Below are positions 30,645-42,700 of a stretch of DNA of 64,000 nucleotides, piece after piece. Within the stretch, counting starts at the first letter, position 1. The number at the start of each line of letters is the position of its first letter. Position numbers and translations under genes: made by a program. Origin of the DNA: Aralia elata (taxonomy: Eukaryota > Streptophyta > Magnoliopsida > Apiales > Araliaceae). Below the pieces are notes generated by a model, which was given only the letters and a program-made list of their open reading frames with translations, did no database searches and had not been told where the DNA came from. The stretch is from assembly GCA_034770075.1 (NCBI GenBank), contig CM068384.1, forward strand, positions 100,936,433 through 101,000,432. The letters run 5' to 3'.

Positions 30645-30869
30645 AGGCCTCCCGTAAACCAAATTTATTCTTCACAATGTCGTAAAACTTTTTGATCTTC
30701 CGATTCCTTCAAACACAACAAACTCTTTTGTCATCTCCATCGATGTATATGACACAAATGCTTGAAGTTTCCATTTGTTCTTCTTGATCTTGCTTACTAG
30801 CTTTTCACATTTTGCATGCTTCATAAACTCCTTGTGTTGCTTCTCCATTTTACTATTTATAAACTTCTT

Positions 30870-31640
30870 TTAATCAAAATACTTCTCGATATTTACCCAT
30901 TCTATGTCTTCCACAAAATTCATCACTCTAAATCCCAAATCATTACTTTTGATACTCAAAATATTTTCCTCATTCTCTTCTAAATTTCTTAATATGTCAA
31001 TTAGAACAGTCTGCGATGAAACTGAACCTAATTCTAGGTTGATCACCTTATTCACAAGATCATCTACCTTCTCTGCTAGTTCTGTCACAGTGATGGATCC
31101 TATTGAGCCTGTCACAAATTGTTCTTTAATCTTCTCGCGTAGCACCTCCAATTTCTGCCTCTCAAGGCCAACCTTTTCCTTATTTATACTTGGCAAATCT
31201 TCTTGTACTTTATCGGGATCAAGATTTTCGTCATTCGTTTCATCATCAGTTTGATCAGGAAGAAACTTGTGCCTGAGTGACTTCAGCCTTTGACAAGCAT
31301 CCTCAATCTTTTTGTTCTCTCCCTTTACTTCTGTCACGGATCTTTCTTGCTTATCCTGCACCTGAGCCAACGTTTCTTGGCACGACTTCAATGCCGCATC
31401 AACCATCAAAGTTAGTGCATCATTATCATCAATAACCGTGCCCTCGCCAAATTCATCTTGCAACCTACTAACCCTTTCTTGCTTTTCCATGATTTCATTC
31501 TCAAGTCCCCAGTACTTGGAAATCCCATTTTCATAAGAGCTCTTCACAAACTCCTTCGTAGTCTGCAACGCTAGAATATCTTTCTGTAACTTGATCACAT
31601 CCTCCTTTCCTTTTTCTTCTTCTTTTATCTCTTCAAATAC
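30870..31640 (-). pseudogene. NETWORKED2 (KIP1-like) gene fragment captured in a retroelement
   Basis: The minus-strand ORF ending at 30870 continues from the element's acidic tail (EEEKGKEDV) into about 240 residues unlike any retroelement protein. They contain KLQKDILALQTTKEFVKSSY, LQDEFGEGTVIDDNDA, ALKSCQETLAQVQDKQERS and VTELAEKVDDLVNKVINLE. These segments closely resemble the central coiled-coil part of plant NETWORKED2 proteins, which link actin filaments to membranes through an N-terminal NAB domain. The NAB domain is absent. The insert adds about 760 bp to this unit compared with its neighbours. No introns are visible inside the fragment, so it may have been captured through RNA. One extra T near 31720 breaks the frame from the gag part. 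A working protein is unlikely. Confidence 0.75.
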
Positions 31641-31695
31641 TTCTTCACTTGACGTTTCTTCAATTTCTTCAACGCTTTCTTTTTCTTCTTCTTTC

Positions 31696-32135
31696 TCAAA
31701 AAATACTTTTTTTATTTTCGTCATGTTCTATTTCTTTTGCTTCCCGACATATGTCTTCAAAGTCTTCGTTTTTACTTTCTTCTTCTTCAACTTCATCAAT
31801 TTCTTCTACAAGTTTCTCATCTTCTTCCAAAAACCAAGACTCTTTAGGTAACGATGGACCATTATAATTATTGCAAATAAATTCAATTTCATTCCATAAC
31901 TGAGGTAGAGAATTAAAATTCGCAACATGTTTCAAAACTTCTTCATGCATCACTCCTTGCAAAATCTTCCTTGTTCTTTTTTCTTTCATTTTTCGAATCT
32001 TTTCCGAAACACACTTTTCTGGATTTGCAATTACATCTTGCCATAAATTGCAAGCATCAAGAAATACTCGAATCCTTTACTCCAAACATTGTAATTTATG
32101 AACACTAATTTCGCACCAAACCTAGGAAACATCAT
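31696..32135 (-). pseudogene. TR-GAG unit 1, Copia-like gag, frameshifted
   Basis: The start would be at 32132-32135, as in the sister units. A 1-bp deletion near 32072 breaks the N-terminal frame, and the frame reopens as MKEKRTRKILQGVMHEEV at 31989. A second indel near 31720 separates it from the NET2-like part. Confidence 0.75.
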
Positions 32136-32386
32136 TTTTCTATAATTTACCTCTCCAAAACACTATCAATATGATGACCTTTGTGACGTGCTTCAACTCA
32201 CAAACTTCTTCAAATTTTTCCTCAACTAGCTAGCACCTTTACTAGATTGCAGTCCGGAGCTCTAACGCGCACACTTTGCACTCGCCCAGCTGAACACTTC
32301 GATAGCACGAAGTCACCTTTCTTGGGTGGTCGATTTTGCCTTCGCCACTTTGGTTTTAACCTTCTCTAAATCTTTGAATTAACCTT

Positions 32387-32399
32387 GGCTCGGATACCA
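32387..32399 (-). promoter_or_regulatory. tRNA-iMet primer binding site (example of seven)
   Basis: TGGTATCCGAGCC on the minus strand, two bases after the end of array LTR 2. The same site adjoins LTRs 3, 4, 5, 6 and 7, with one variant (TGGTATCTGAGCC) at LTR 6. It fixes the orientation of the whole array as minus. Confidence 0.85.
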
Positions 32400-32401
32400 C
32401 T

Positions 32402-32715
32402 TGTTGGAAAATTTATGGAAGAGGATAAATTATAGAGAAGAAGTGAAATATAACTTAGGAGAACACTCAAGAATACTTTGATTTCACTTACTTCAAATGA
32501 TTCAAGTACAAGGCAATTTATAGGACTCCTAGGATACTTCTAGAGTCACCATAATAATTATTACATGACCAAATTCATGTACATGAACCTAACCATTACA
32601 TGTTCCAAGACATTTTCAAATACATTCTTGTATCATGTATATTACCTATTTATGTACTTAATTAATTCATGAACAATCTAGAATCAATTTTGAAATTTGG
32701 TTTAGTTTTCTAACA
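32402..32715 (-). repeat. Array LTR 2
   Basis: 314 bp, TGTTGGAAAA...TTTTCTAACA, serving units 1 and 2. Confidence 0.9.
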
Positions 32716-32742
32716 AGGCCTCCCGTAAACCAAATTTATTCT

Positions 32743-33447
32743 TCACAATGTCGTAAAACTTTTTGATATTCGGATTCCTTCAAATACAACAAACTCTTTT
32801 GTCATCTCCATCGATGTATATGGCACAAATTCTTGAAGTTTCCATTTGTTCTTCTTGATCTTGCTTACTAGCTTTTCACATTTTGCATGCTTCATAAACT
32901 CCTTGTGTTGCGTCTCCATTTTACTGTTTACAAACACCTTTTGATCGAAATACTTCTTCACTTGACATCTATTCAATTTCTTCAACGCTTTCTTTTTCTT
33001 CTTCTTTCTCAAAAAATACTTTTTTATTTTCGTCATGATCTATTTCTTTTTCTTCCTGACATATGTCTTCAAAGTCTTTGTTTTTACTTTCTTCTTCTTC
33101 AACTTCATCAATTTCTTCTACAAGTTTCTCATCTTCTTCCAAAAACCAAGACACTTTAGTTAACGATGGACCTTTATAATTATTACAAATAAATTCAATT
33201 TCATTCCATAACTGAGGTAGGGAATAAAAATCGCAACTTGTTTCCAAACTTCTTCATGCATCACTCCTTGCAAAATCTTCCTTGTTCTTTTTTCTTTCAT
33301 TTCTCGAATCTTTTTCGAAACACACTTTTCTGGATTTGCAATTACATCTTGCCATAAATTGCAAGTATCAAGAAATACTCGAATCCTTATACTCCAAACA
33401 TTGTAATTTATGAACACTAATTTCGCACCAAACCTAGGAAACATCAT
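32743..33447 (-). pseudogene. TR-GAG unit 2, gag, frameshifted
   Basis: Starts at 33447 with MMFPRFGAKLVFINYN, the Copia gag N-terminal pattern (NYNVWSIRIRVFL, compare NY-x2-W-x3-M). It shifts frame near 33240 and continues to an acidic segment, then a Lys-rich stretch after another shift near 33010. It ends EFVVFEGIRISKSFTTL at 32743. No zinc knuckle, protease or polymerase. Confidence 0.75.
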
Positions 33448-33713
33448 TTTTCTATAATTTACCTCTCCAAAACACTATCAATATGAGGACCTTTTTGACG
33501 TGCTTCAACTCACAAACGTCTTCAAATTTTTCCTCAACTAGCTAGCACCTTTACTAGATTGCAGTCCGGAGCTCTAACGCGCACACTTTGCACTCGCCCA
33601 GCGGAACACTTCGATAGCACGAAGTCACCTTTCTTGGGTCGTCGATTTTGCCTTCGCCACTTTGGTTTTAACCTTCTCTAAACCTTTGAATTAACCTTGG
33701 CTCGGATACCACT

Positions 33714-34026
33714 TGTTGGAAAATTTATGGAAGAGGATAAATTATAAAGAAGAAGTGAAATATAATTTAGGAGAACACTCAAGAATACTTTGATTTCACT
33801 TACTTCAAATGATTCAAGTACAAGGCTATTTATAGGACACCTAGGATACTTCTAGAGTCACCATAATAATTACTACATGAATAATTCATGTACATGAACC
33901 TAACCATTACATGTTCCAAGACATTTTCAAATACATTCATGTATCATGTATATTACCTATTCATGTACTTAATTAATTCATGAACAATCTAGAATCAATT
34001 TCAAAATTTGGTTTAGTTTTCTAACA
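33714..34026 (-). repeat. Array LTR 3
   Basis: 313 bp, TGTTGGAAAA...TTTTCTAACA. Confidence 0.9.
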
Positions 34027-34319
34027 AGGCTTCCCATAAAACAAATTTATTCTTCACAATGTCGTAAAACTTTTTGATCTTCGGATTCCTTCAAATACAA
34101 CAAACTATTTTGTCATCTCCATCGATGTATATGGCACAAATGCTTGAAGTTTCTATTTGTTCTTCTTGATCTTGCTTACTAGCTTTTCACATTTTGCATG
34201 CTTCATAAACTCCTTGTGTTGCGTCTCCATTTTACTGTTTATAAACTACTTTTGATCGAAATACTTCTTCACTTGACGTCTCTTCAATTTCTTCAACGCT
34301 TTCTTTTTCTTCTTCTTTC

Positions 34320-34760
34320 TCAAAAAAATACTTTTTTATTTTCGTCATGATCTATTTCTTTTTCTTCCTGACATATGTCTTCAAAGTCTTTGTTTTTACT
34401 TTCTTCTTCTTCAACTTCATCAATTTCTTCTACAAGTTTCTCATCTTCTTCCAAAAACCAAGACACTTTAGTTAACGATGAACCTTTATAATTATTGCAA
34501 ATAAATTCAATTTCATTCCATAACTGAGGTAGAGAATTAAAACTCGCAATATGTTTCCAAACTTCTTCATGCATCACTCCTTGCAAAATCTTCCTTGTTC
34601 TTTTTTCTTTCATTTCTCGAATCTTTTTCGAAACACACTTTTCTGGATTTGCAATTACATCTTGCCATAAATTGCAAGCATCAAGAAATACTCGAATCCT
34701 TATACTCCAAACATTGTAATTTATGAACACTAATTTCGCACCAAACCTAGGAAACATCAT
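34320..34760 (-). CDS. TR-GAG unit 3, Copia-like gag ORF
   Basis: 146 aa, open from MMFPRFGAKLVFINYN. The N-terminal 60 residues resemble the conserved start of plant Copia gag (DUF4219 type). They are followed by a basic segment (KEKRTRKILQG) and an acidic run (WFLEEDEKLVEEIDEVEEEE) ending KKVFF. It is shorter than a full Copia gag and lacks a CCHC knuckle. It belongs to a non-autonomous element, so expression is not assured. Confidence 0.6.
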   Translation of the reverse strand: MMFPRFGAKLVFINYNVWSIRIRVFLDACNLWQDVIANPEKCVSKKIREMKEKRTRKILQGVMHEEVWKHIASFNSLPQLWNEIEFICNNYKGSSLTKVSWFLEEDEKLVEEIDEVEEEESKNKDFEDICQEEKEIDHDENKKVFF

Positions 34761-35026
34761 TTTTCTATAATTTACCTCTCCAAAACACTATCAATATGAG
34801 GATCTTTTTGACGTGCTTCAACTCACAAACTTCTTCAAATTTTTCCTCAACTAGCTAGCACCTTTACTAGATTGCAGGCCGGAGCTCTAACGCGCACACT
34901 TTGCACTCGCCCAGCGGAACACTTCGATAGCACGAAGTCACCTTTCCTGGGTCGTCGATTTTGCCTTCGCCACTTTGGTTTTAACCTTCTCTAAACCTTT
35001 GAATTAACCTTGGCTCGGATACCACT

Positions 35027-35339
35027 TGCTGGAAAATTTATAGAAGAGGATAAATTATAGAGAAGAAGTGAAATATAACTTAGGAGAACACTCAAGAATA
35101 CTTTGATTTCACTTACTTTAAATGATTCAAGTACAAGGCTATTTATAGGACACCTAGGATACTTCTAGAGTCACCATAATAATTACTACATGAATAATTC
35201 ATGTACATGAACCTAACCATTACATGTTCCAAGACATTTTCAAATACATTAATGTATCATGTATATTACCTATTCATGTACTTAATTAATTCGTGAACAA
35301 TCTAGAATCAATTTTGAAATTTGGTTTAGTTTTCTAACA
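35027..35339 (-). repeat. Array LTR 4
   Basis: 313 bp. The first bases read TGCTGGAAAA, a single change from the other copies. Confidence 0.9.
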
Positions 35340-35605
35340 AGGCCTCCTGTAAACCAAATTTATTCTTCACAATGTCGTAAAACTTTTTGATCTTCGGATT
35401 CCTTCAAACACAACAAACTCTTTTGTCATCTCCATCGATGTATATGGCACAAATGCTTGAAGTTTCCATTTGTTCTTCTTGATCTTGCTTACTAGTTTTT
35501 CACATTTTGCATGCTTCATAAACTCCTTGTGTTGCGTCTCCATTTTACTGTTTACAAACTACTTTTGATCGAAATACTTCTTCACTTGACGTCTCTTCAA
35601 TTTCT

Positions 35606-36073
35606 TCAACGCTTTCTTTTTCTTCTTCTTTCTAAAAAAAATACTTTTTTATTTTCGCCACGATCTATTTCTTTTGCTTCCTGACACATGTCTTCAAAGT
35701 CTTTGTTTTTACTTTCTTCTTCTTCAACTTCATCAATTTCTTCTACAAGTTTCTCATCTTCTTCCAAAAACCAAGACTCTTTAGTTAACGATGGACCTTT
35801 ATAATTATTGCAAATAAATTCAATTTCATTCCATAAGTGAGGTAGAGAATTAAAACTCGCAACATGTTTCCAAACTTTTTCATGCATCACTCCTTGCAAA
35901 ATCTTCCTTGTTCTTTTTTCTTTCATTTCTCGAATCTTTTCCGAAACACACTTTTCTGGATTTGCGATTACATCTTGCCATAAATTGCAAGCATCAAGAA
36001 ATACTCGAATCCTTATACTCCAAACATTGTAATTTATGAACACTAATTTCGCACCAAATCTAGGAAACATCAT
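35606..36073 (-). CDS. TR-GAG unit 4, Copia-like gag ORF
   Basis: 155 aa. The same protein as unit 3 up to KKVFF, then a short frame-dependent tail (LERRRKRKR). An extra A in a homopolymer near 35637 changes the downstream frame relative to unit 3. Confidence 0.55.
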   Translation of the reverse strand: MMFPRFGAKLVFINYNVWSIRIRVFLDACNLWQDVIANPEKCVSEKIREMKEKRTRKILQGVMHEKVWKHVASFNSLPHLWNEIEFICNNYKGPSLTKESWFLEEDEKLVEEIDEVEEEESKNKDFEDMCQEAKEIDRGENKKVFFLERRRKRKR

Positions 36074-36212
36074 TTTTCTATAATTTACCTCTCCAAAACA
36101 CTATCAATATGAGGACCTTTTTGACGTGCTTCAACTCACAAACTTCTTCAAATTTTTCCTCAACTAGCTAGCACCTTTACTAGATTGCAGTCCGGAGCTC
36201 TAACGCGCACAC

Positions 36213-37760
36213 TGATGAGTGGGTTTTATACCTACGAATTAGTTATCCTTTGAACTCAATTCTTTGCTATCCTTAGGTGTTTATAGTATCTATTTACTTG
36301 TTTTATGCTTTTGTGGTGCAAAGAACAGTTGTGGACGATCGTGGCGGTTTTTAGCAAGTCCAGGGGCAAAAGAGTAATTTCAGCATGACAGAAGGCCTCG
36401 CCGGGGCGAGCCTCCAAGGCCAAAACCTTCGCCGGGGCGAGCCCTCGCCGGGGCGAGCTCCCCAGGCTGTTTTTCTCGCCGGGGCGAGAGCGCGATTTCT
36501 GGAGCGGCTTGCTTTGTCTGTTCTGCTATTGTGGCGCACTAGAGGAGGAATTTCAGGAACGAGAAAATGAGGAGAGAGGGAAGAATTATCAGGCATCCAG
36601 GGAGTTGGTATTGGGGAAAAAAAGCTTGGTTACATACTTGGAAAAAGCTAGGGTTTGGAGCTAAAAAGAGAAGAACAAAGGAGCTAAAAGAAAGATTATC
36701 AGAATTTCATCAACGAAGGAGGCTAGGAGCACGAAATAGGAAGGAAGAGCAACTCAAGAAGAACTACATCACACTAATTCGGGAATATCATCACAAAAGG
36801 GGTGTATCTTCATTTGTTGTAGTTCTTTATTCTTATTTTGTTATTCCAAACCATGTACTGTAATCAGATTATGATGTTGTTGAAATTGAATATGAGCTAA
36901 ACTCTTCATTCTAAGATTGCAATGGAACCCAACTTGTGGTTTAAATTGAATGCTCTCTCTTGAATGGTAATTAGGCATTTTGTGAATTGGAGTTTATAAC
37001 CTTTGATTAAGGATTAATTGCTTGGCCCGTAATTACTTTGGTAACTTATATGGAATTGAGAGAGGAAGTATAAGTTGAGACCTAGTTATGAATTCATGTG
37101 AAAATTAGATGTTCTTTATGGATAATGTATGAGATTATGTGACGTGAGTCTTATGTATTATTCTTGAGGGTTGATAATTTGATTGTATTTAGGATAGACA
37201 TATACTTAAATACCACATGTATCCAATTGAGAATCCGTGTTTAATGATTTCTTTTGTGAAAGTTGGTAATTGATAGAATGGTTAATGGGATTTTACGTGA
37301 CATGTATCTTATTAATTGTTCTTGATATGAGATTCTTGTTAGTGTGTAGAATAGAAATATATCTATACACCACAATAGGAAATACGTATTCGACCATCGA
37401 GAGGGGCTTATATATACTTGTGATTTCTCGGATAACAATTCTTATGTTCTAATTTACCAAACAAGAGAGAGTATGATGTTTAAATGAAGAGTTGGGGGAT
37501 ATTGTAATCTTAGACCTTTTTATCTTGAACTTTATCCGTGTTAGTAAAACCTTGCTTTCTAAATTTCCCTTATTTTAGTTTTAATCAACAACAAACACAA
37601 ACCATATTGTCATTGTTTAAATTGGATTGATTTTACATGCGATTGATATTTGGTAATTATTTAACATAATTTCTCGTGGGTTCGACACTTTACTTATCTT
37701 ATATTACTTGTGGACCGCGTATACTTGCGCGTGTTTTATTGATTGCGAAATCGACCAACA
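36213..37760. mobile_element. Solo LTR (1548 bp) inside array unit 4
   Basis: Starts TGATGAGTGGG and ends CGACCAACA, flanked by perfect 5-bp duplications CACAC (36208-36212 and 37761-37765). Removing it restores the unit sequence GCGCACACTTTGCACTCG seen in the other units. No coding domain, primer site or polypurine tract is visible, so it is a solo LTR left by recombination, probably of a Ty3-type element. It inserted after the array unit existed. The open frame at 36567-36863 has no recognised homology. Confidence 0.88.
36397..36488. repeat. Four copies of the palindromic motif CTCGCCGGGGCGAG
   Basis: CTCGCC-GG-GGCGAG (6-bp arms, 2-bp centre) occurs at about 36397, 36428 (first base pair altered), 36444 and 36475 within the solo LTR. 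Each could form a small, very stable hairpin. The GC-rich cluster stands out from its AT-rich surroundings. Confidence 0.8.
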
Positions 37761-37892
37761 CACACTTTGCACTCGCCCAGCGGAACACTTCGATAGCACG
37801 AAGTCACCTTTCTTAGGTCGTCGATTTTGCCTTCGCCACTTTGGTTTTAACCTTCTCTAAACCTTTGAATTAACCTTGGCTCGGATACCACT

Positions 37893-38205
37893 TGTTGGAA
37901 AATTTATGGAAGAGGATAAATTATAGAGAAGAAGTGAAATATAACTTAGGAGAACACTCAAGAATACTTTGATTTCACTTACTTCAAATGATTCAAGTAC
38001 AAGGCTATTTATAGGACACCTAGGATACTTCTAAAGTCACCATAATAATTACTACATGAATAATTCATGTACATGAACCTAACCATTACATGTTCCAAGA
38101 CATTTTCAAATACATTCATGTATCATGTATATTACCTATTCATGTACTTAATTAATTCATGAACAATCTATAATCAATTTTGAAATTTGGTTTAGTTTTC
38201 TAACA
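37893..38205 (-). repeat. Array LTR 5
   Basis: 313 bp, TGTTGGAAAA...TTTTCTAACA. Confidence 0.9.
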
Positions 38206-38424
38206 AGGCCTCCTGTAAACCAAATTTAATCTTCACAATGTCGTAAAACTTTTTGATCTTCGGATTCCTTCAAACACAACAAACACTTTTGTCATCTCCA
38301 TCGATGTATATGGAACAAATGCTTGAAGTTTCCATTTGTTCTTCTTGATCTTGTTTACTAGCTTTTCACATTTTGCATGCTTCATAAACTCCTTGTGTTG
38401 CGTCTCCATTTTACTGTTTATAAA

Positions 38425-38940
38425 CTACTTTTGATCGAAATACTTCTTCACTTGACGTCTCTTCAATTTCTTCAACGCTTTCTTTTTCTTCTTCTTTCTA
38501 AAAAAAAATACTTTTTTATTTTCGCCATGATCTATTTCTTTTGCTTCCTGACATATGTCTTCAAAGTCTTTGTTTTTACTTTCTTCTTCTTCAACTTCAT
38601 CAATTTCTTCTACAAGTTTCTCATCTTCTTCCAAAAACCAAGACTCTTTAGTTAACGATGGACCTTTATAATTATTGCAAATAAATTCAATTTCATTCCA
38701 TAACTGAGGTAGAGAATTAAAACTCGCAATATGTTTCCAAACTTCTTCATGCATCACTCCTTGCAAAATCTTCCTTGTTCTTTTTTCTTTCATTTCTCGA
38801 ATCTTTTCCGAAACACACTTTTCTGGATTTGCAATTACATCTTGCCATAAATTGCAAGCATCAAGAAATACTCGAATCCTTATACTCCAAACATTGTAAT
38901 TTATGAACACTGATTTCGCACCAAACCTAGGAAACATCAT
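38425..38940 (-). CDS. TR-GAG unit 5, Copia-like gag ORF
   Basis: 171 aa from MMFPRFGAKSVFINYN. The same layout as unit 3, but read-through of a homopolymer leads into a Lys-rich tail (FRKKKKKKALKKLKRR). It is the longest of the ordinary units. Confidence 0.58.
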   Translation of the reverse strand: MMFPRFGAKSVFINYNVWSIRIRVFLDACNLWQDVIANPEKCVSEKIREMKEKRTRKILQGVMHEEVWKHIASFNSLPQLWNEIEFICNNYKGPSLTKESWFLEEDEKLVEEIDEVEEEESKNKDFEDICQEAKEIDHGENKKVFFFRKKKKKKALKKLKRRQVKKYFDQK

Positions 38941-39206
38941 TTTTCTATAATTTACCTATCCAAAACACTATCAATATGAGGACCTTTTTGACGTGCTTCA
39001 ACTCACAAACGTCTTCAAATTTTTCCTCAACTAGCTAGCACCTTTACTAGATTGCAGTCCGGAGCTCTAACGCGCACACTTTGCACTCGCCCAGCGGAAC
39101 ACTTCGTTAGCACGAAGTCACCTTTCTTGGGTCGTCGATTTTGCCTTCGCCACTTTGGTTTTAACCTTCTCTAAATCTTTGAATTAACCTTGGCTCAGAT
39201 ACCACT

Positions 39207-39520
39207 TGTTGGAAAATTTATGGAAGAGGATAAATTATAGAGAAAAAGTGAAATATAACTTAGGAGAATACTCAAGAATACTTTGATTTCACTTACTTCA
39301 AATGATTCAATTACAAGGCTATTTATAGGACACCTAGGATACTTCTAGAGTCACCATAATAATTACTACATGACCAAATTCATGTACATGAACCTAACCA
39401 TTACATGTTCAAAGACATTTTCAAATACATTAATGTATCATGTATATTACCTATTCATGTACTTAATTAATTCATGAACAATCTAGAATCAATTTAGAAA
39501 TTTGGTTTAGTTTTCTAACA
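39207..39520 (-). repeat. Array LTR 6
   Basis: 314 bp, TGTTGGAAAA...TTTTCTAACA. The adjoining primer site has one change (GAGCC preceded by CT). Confidence 0.9.
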
Positions 39521-39764
39521 AGGCCTCCCGTAAACCAAATTTATTCTTCACAATGTCGTAAAACTTTTTGATCCTCGGATGCCTTCAAACACAACAAACT
39601 CTTTTGTCATCTCCATCGATGTATATGGCACAAATGCTTGAAGTTTCCATTTGTTCTTCTTGATCTTGCTTACTAGCTTTTCACATTTTTCATGATTCAT
39701 AAACTCCTTGTGTTGCGTCTCCATTTTACTATTTACAAACTACTTTTGATCGAAATACTTCTTG

Positions 39765-42700
39765 TGTGACAGCTCCAAATCTGAGGTCTCTTTACCCACA
39801 GATTTGGTGCTCACGGTACTACACATTCATCGTCTATTCTACCCATTAATCATCAATATAAGGACAGAAATGTAATTACTAAATATTACACAACGTCTTA
39901 CTCTACAAATCCCAGGTTCTAAGACCTTGACATAAGTACATAACATCATAAGATAATTAATATAATCCAGAATGATCACACATTCCTAGCATAAACTATT
40001 ACAAAAACGGATATGATATAATATCCTTTACTCGGTGACTTTTCCCTTGGCTTTGTTCTTGCGGGAACTCTCTTCCTGTTCTGCCTTAGCTGAAAGCATG
40101 CGATTTAAAGCAAGAATGAGCATTCAATTGCTCAGCAAGTATAACATGCAAATAATAACAACATCAGGAATCATGCTTCTAGTTCTACAACTGAACAATA
40201 GTTGAGAACACATTTCGAATAAATAGGTACACTGATAAGGTATTCCTTTACGTTACTAACATTTCTGAATAGTATACTGAGTGGTCAACTGACCTTGAAC
40301 TTTCTTCTTTCATCAAAGGGTTTACTAGTTTTATAACTATAAACCGAACATTTTTTCTCTGGGCACTTTAGGGGATCAGCCTATCATACCCTATGTTGTA
40401 CAACATCTATTTAACGTCTAAGCGTCAAGTTAGCACCCATATAGGGTCAATCGGTATTACCGACCAAAAATAATTCCCCAATAATAGGGTTGTTCTTCTC
40501 AACTTTACATTAAGGATATCTAAGTCAAATAATGTGATTGGATAGCTACAATAAGTATCAACAATATCTTGATGAATCATGCTCAAATCGACAAAGCAAT
40601 TCAATATAAGTCTAGTCGAAACAATTGGCTTAGAAAATCATCTCAACAGTTCATGGAATATAGAAATTTAAAGCCTCAATAACATGCATTATAGCATAGC
40701 TGAATATCTTGAATAAAAGTGAAAACACTTGCACAATAAAAATTTGTGAAAGCTTAGAATTTAGATAACATCGGAAACCCGCACAATATATAAGAGTTGT
40801 ACGGTTTAAGAACTCGCTCGATTATAATTTGAGTTGAGTTAGAAAACTTGCATTCAATATATGAAAAGAATGAAGTTAGAGAACTTGCCTCAAGCGTCTA
40901 CTACAATATTATAACATACGCTCCTTAATATCCTACACAATTAAGTACATATACACATAACAATTAGTCACATACATGATAGCAAATATTTGTTTATACA
41001 ACTCTATAATGTCCCATTCAATGAGAACAAAATATAAAACAAGGTTATGCCCACTAGTTACGGCGTTACGACGCTTGCGCGTCTATACGCCCAACTTACC
41101 TATTCGAATGCCCAAGCGACACGCAATTGCGTATGCCTAGCGTGCCCCTTCGATTTATCTAATACACATTGGTTAATGTTAAGTATCATTAAAAATCATA
41201 ATAATCATGTTATGAAAGTTAGATCATCAATTTACAAGGTTGGGGGCATTACGCGTGCAAATGCGCATGCCCGACGCCCTCCGATTGACCCCAATTACGC
41301 ATCAGTCCTATAGATGGCTAATTTAGGACATGCTACAGACCTCAAATCTAAAAACTTAAAGAACAAAAGTTGTAGGTCTACTCTTTCTCTTTCCGAATCA
41401 TCTTGAATCATCAAATTTCGAGTTCGTATGAGAAAATTATGCCCATTTTACTACAGGAGGTCAAAACAGTCCACTCGGGCACGTCTGCGCCTGACACGTG
41501 TCCGGCGTAGCTGCGCCCATTCTGGCCTTATGAACGGCGCAGCTGCGCCATTCATACAGCCCAGAATGTGTAGTTGTTCTGCAGTCGCGAAAATCTGACC
41601 TCCTCTCACTCCGATCTTCATATCTCCTTCTATACACGTTCAAATTGGTCCATTTTGGACTCTATGGACTCCTAACTTATGGGGCTACAACATATCAAAA
41701 ATTTAGGAGCACCCATAAGCATTAACATGACCAATTTGTGAGCCAAAGTACAAAGTGAAAACTCTGTTTTCATGTTCTTGGTGTTCTTCACCAAAATCAA
41801 CATCAAATCTTTGTTTTAACTCCGTTTAACTCCATTCCAACTGGGTTATGAAGATAACCCATGGAAGTATAACCTCAACACACCAAATAACCACAACCAA
41901 CACAGAAACACAACATTATAGTCCTCTAAAATCGTCCGAAGGTCCATTTGTCCAAAAATGTCCAAAGTTTCATCCTTTAAGCCAAGGTTCGGATCATTCT
42001 TCGTTTTTGTTCCACTTTGAGGTTATTAATGGTTTACAGAGTATCTTGGTAACATTATTAAGCAACCACAACAATCAATCACAACAAAAATCACAAGAAA
42101 AGCTCAAACCCATTGGTTTGAACTCAAGAACACAAAAACTAGAAAACAATGGAGAGGAAGAGGATTGAAGCTTGATTACCTCTTGTTCTAGATTCTATGG
42201 GTGTTATGGAAGCTCTTCTAGTTTCTTCCTTCTTTCTCCTTCCACCCGTTCGTCTTCTTCTTCCTCTCTTCTTCCTCCCGTATGCTCCCTTCTTCCTCTT
42301 CTCCAAATTTTTCTTCTTCTTCTTCTACTGCATATTTCTTCTTCTCTCTCTCTATAACCTCTCTATTCTCTCTCTCTATCTTCTGAATTGGATTTGCAAC
42401 AACAAGGAAGAACAATGGAATGGGAGGAGAATGGTGAGAAGTTGGTTAATGGCTTCGGGAGAGGAAATTGTGAGATGCCCAAGCTTGGTGGTTTACTCCT
42501 TTGAGGAGAATGTTTGCAATTTGCAAACTCAATACTTAGTGTATTGAGCCTGCCTCCCCCTCCACCCGATTGACTGCATGCCACAAATAAAAAATTCTGA
42601 TTGGTTGAGGCTTAATTGCCTCTTCAATTAATCTGAATATACAGATAAATATACCCGAATACTCCCACTTTTGTACCAAATTTGGTAAATAACTCTACCT

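Noticed and set aside
30904..31254. Plus-strand frames of 60-116 aa opposite the gag and NET2-like ORFs (also 31591, 32887, 38377, 43249, 44286)
   Set aside because: They are shadows of the minus-strand frames, with Ser/Phe/Leu-rich content that mirrors Glu/Lys-rich coding.
32387..32399. TGGTATCCGAGCC resembling part of an initiator tRNA gene
   Set aside because: It is the retroelement primer site complementary to the tRNA 3' end. The rest of a tRNA is not there.
42172..42547. Open frames rich in Ser, Leu and Phe on the plus strand and Glu and Lys on the minus strand
   Set aside because: They come from a CTTCTTC pyrimidine tract in the long Ty3 LTR.
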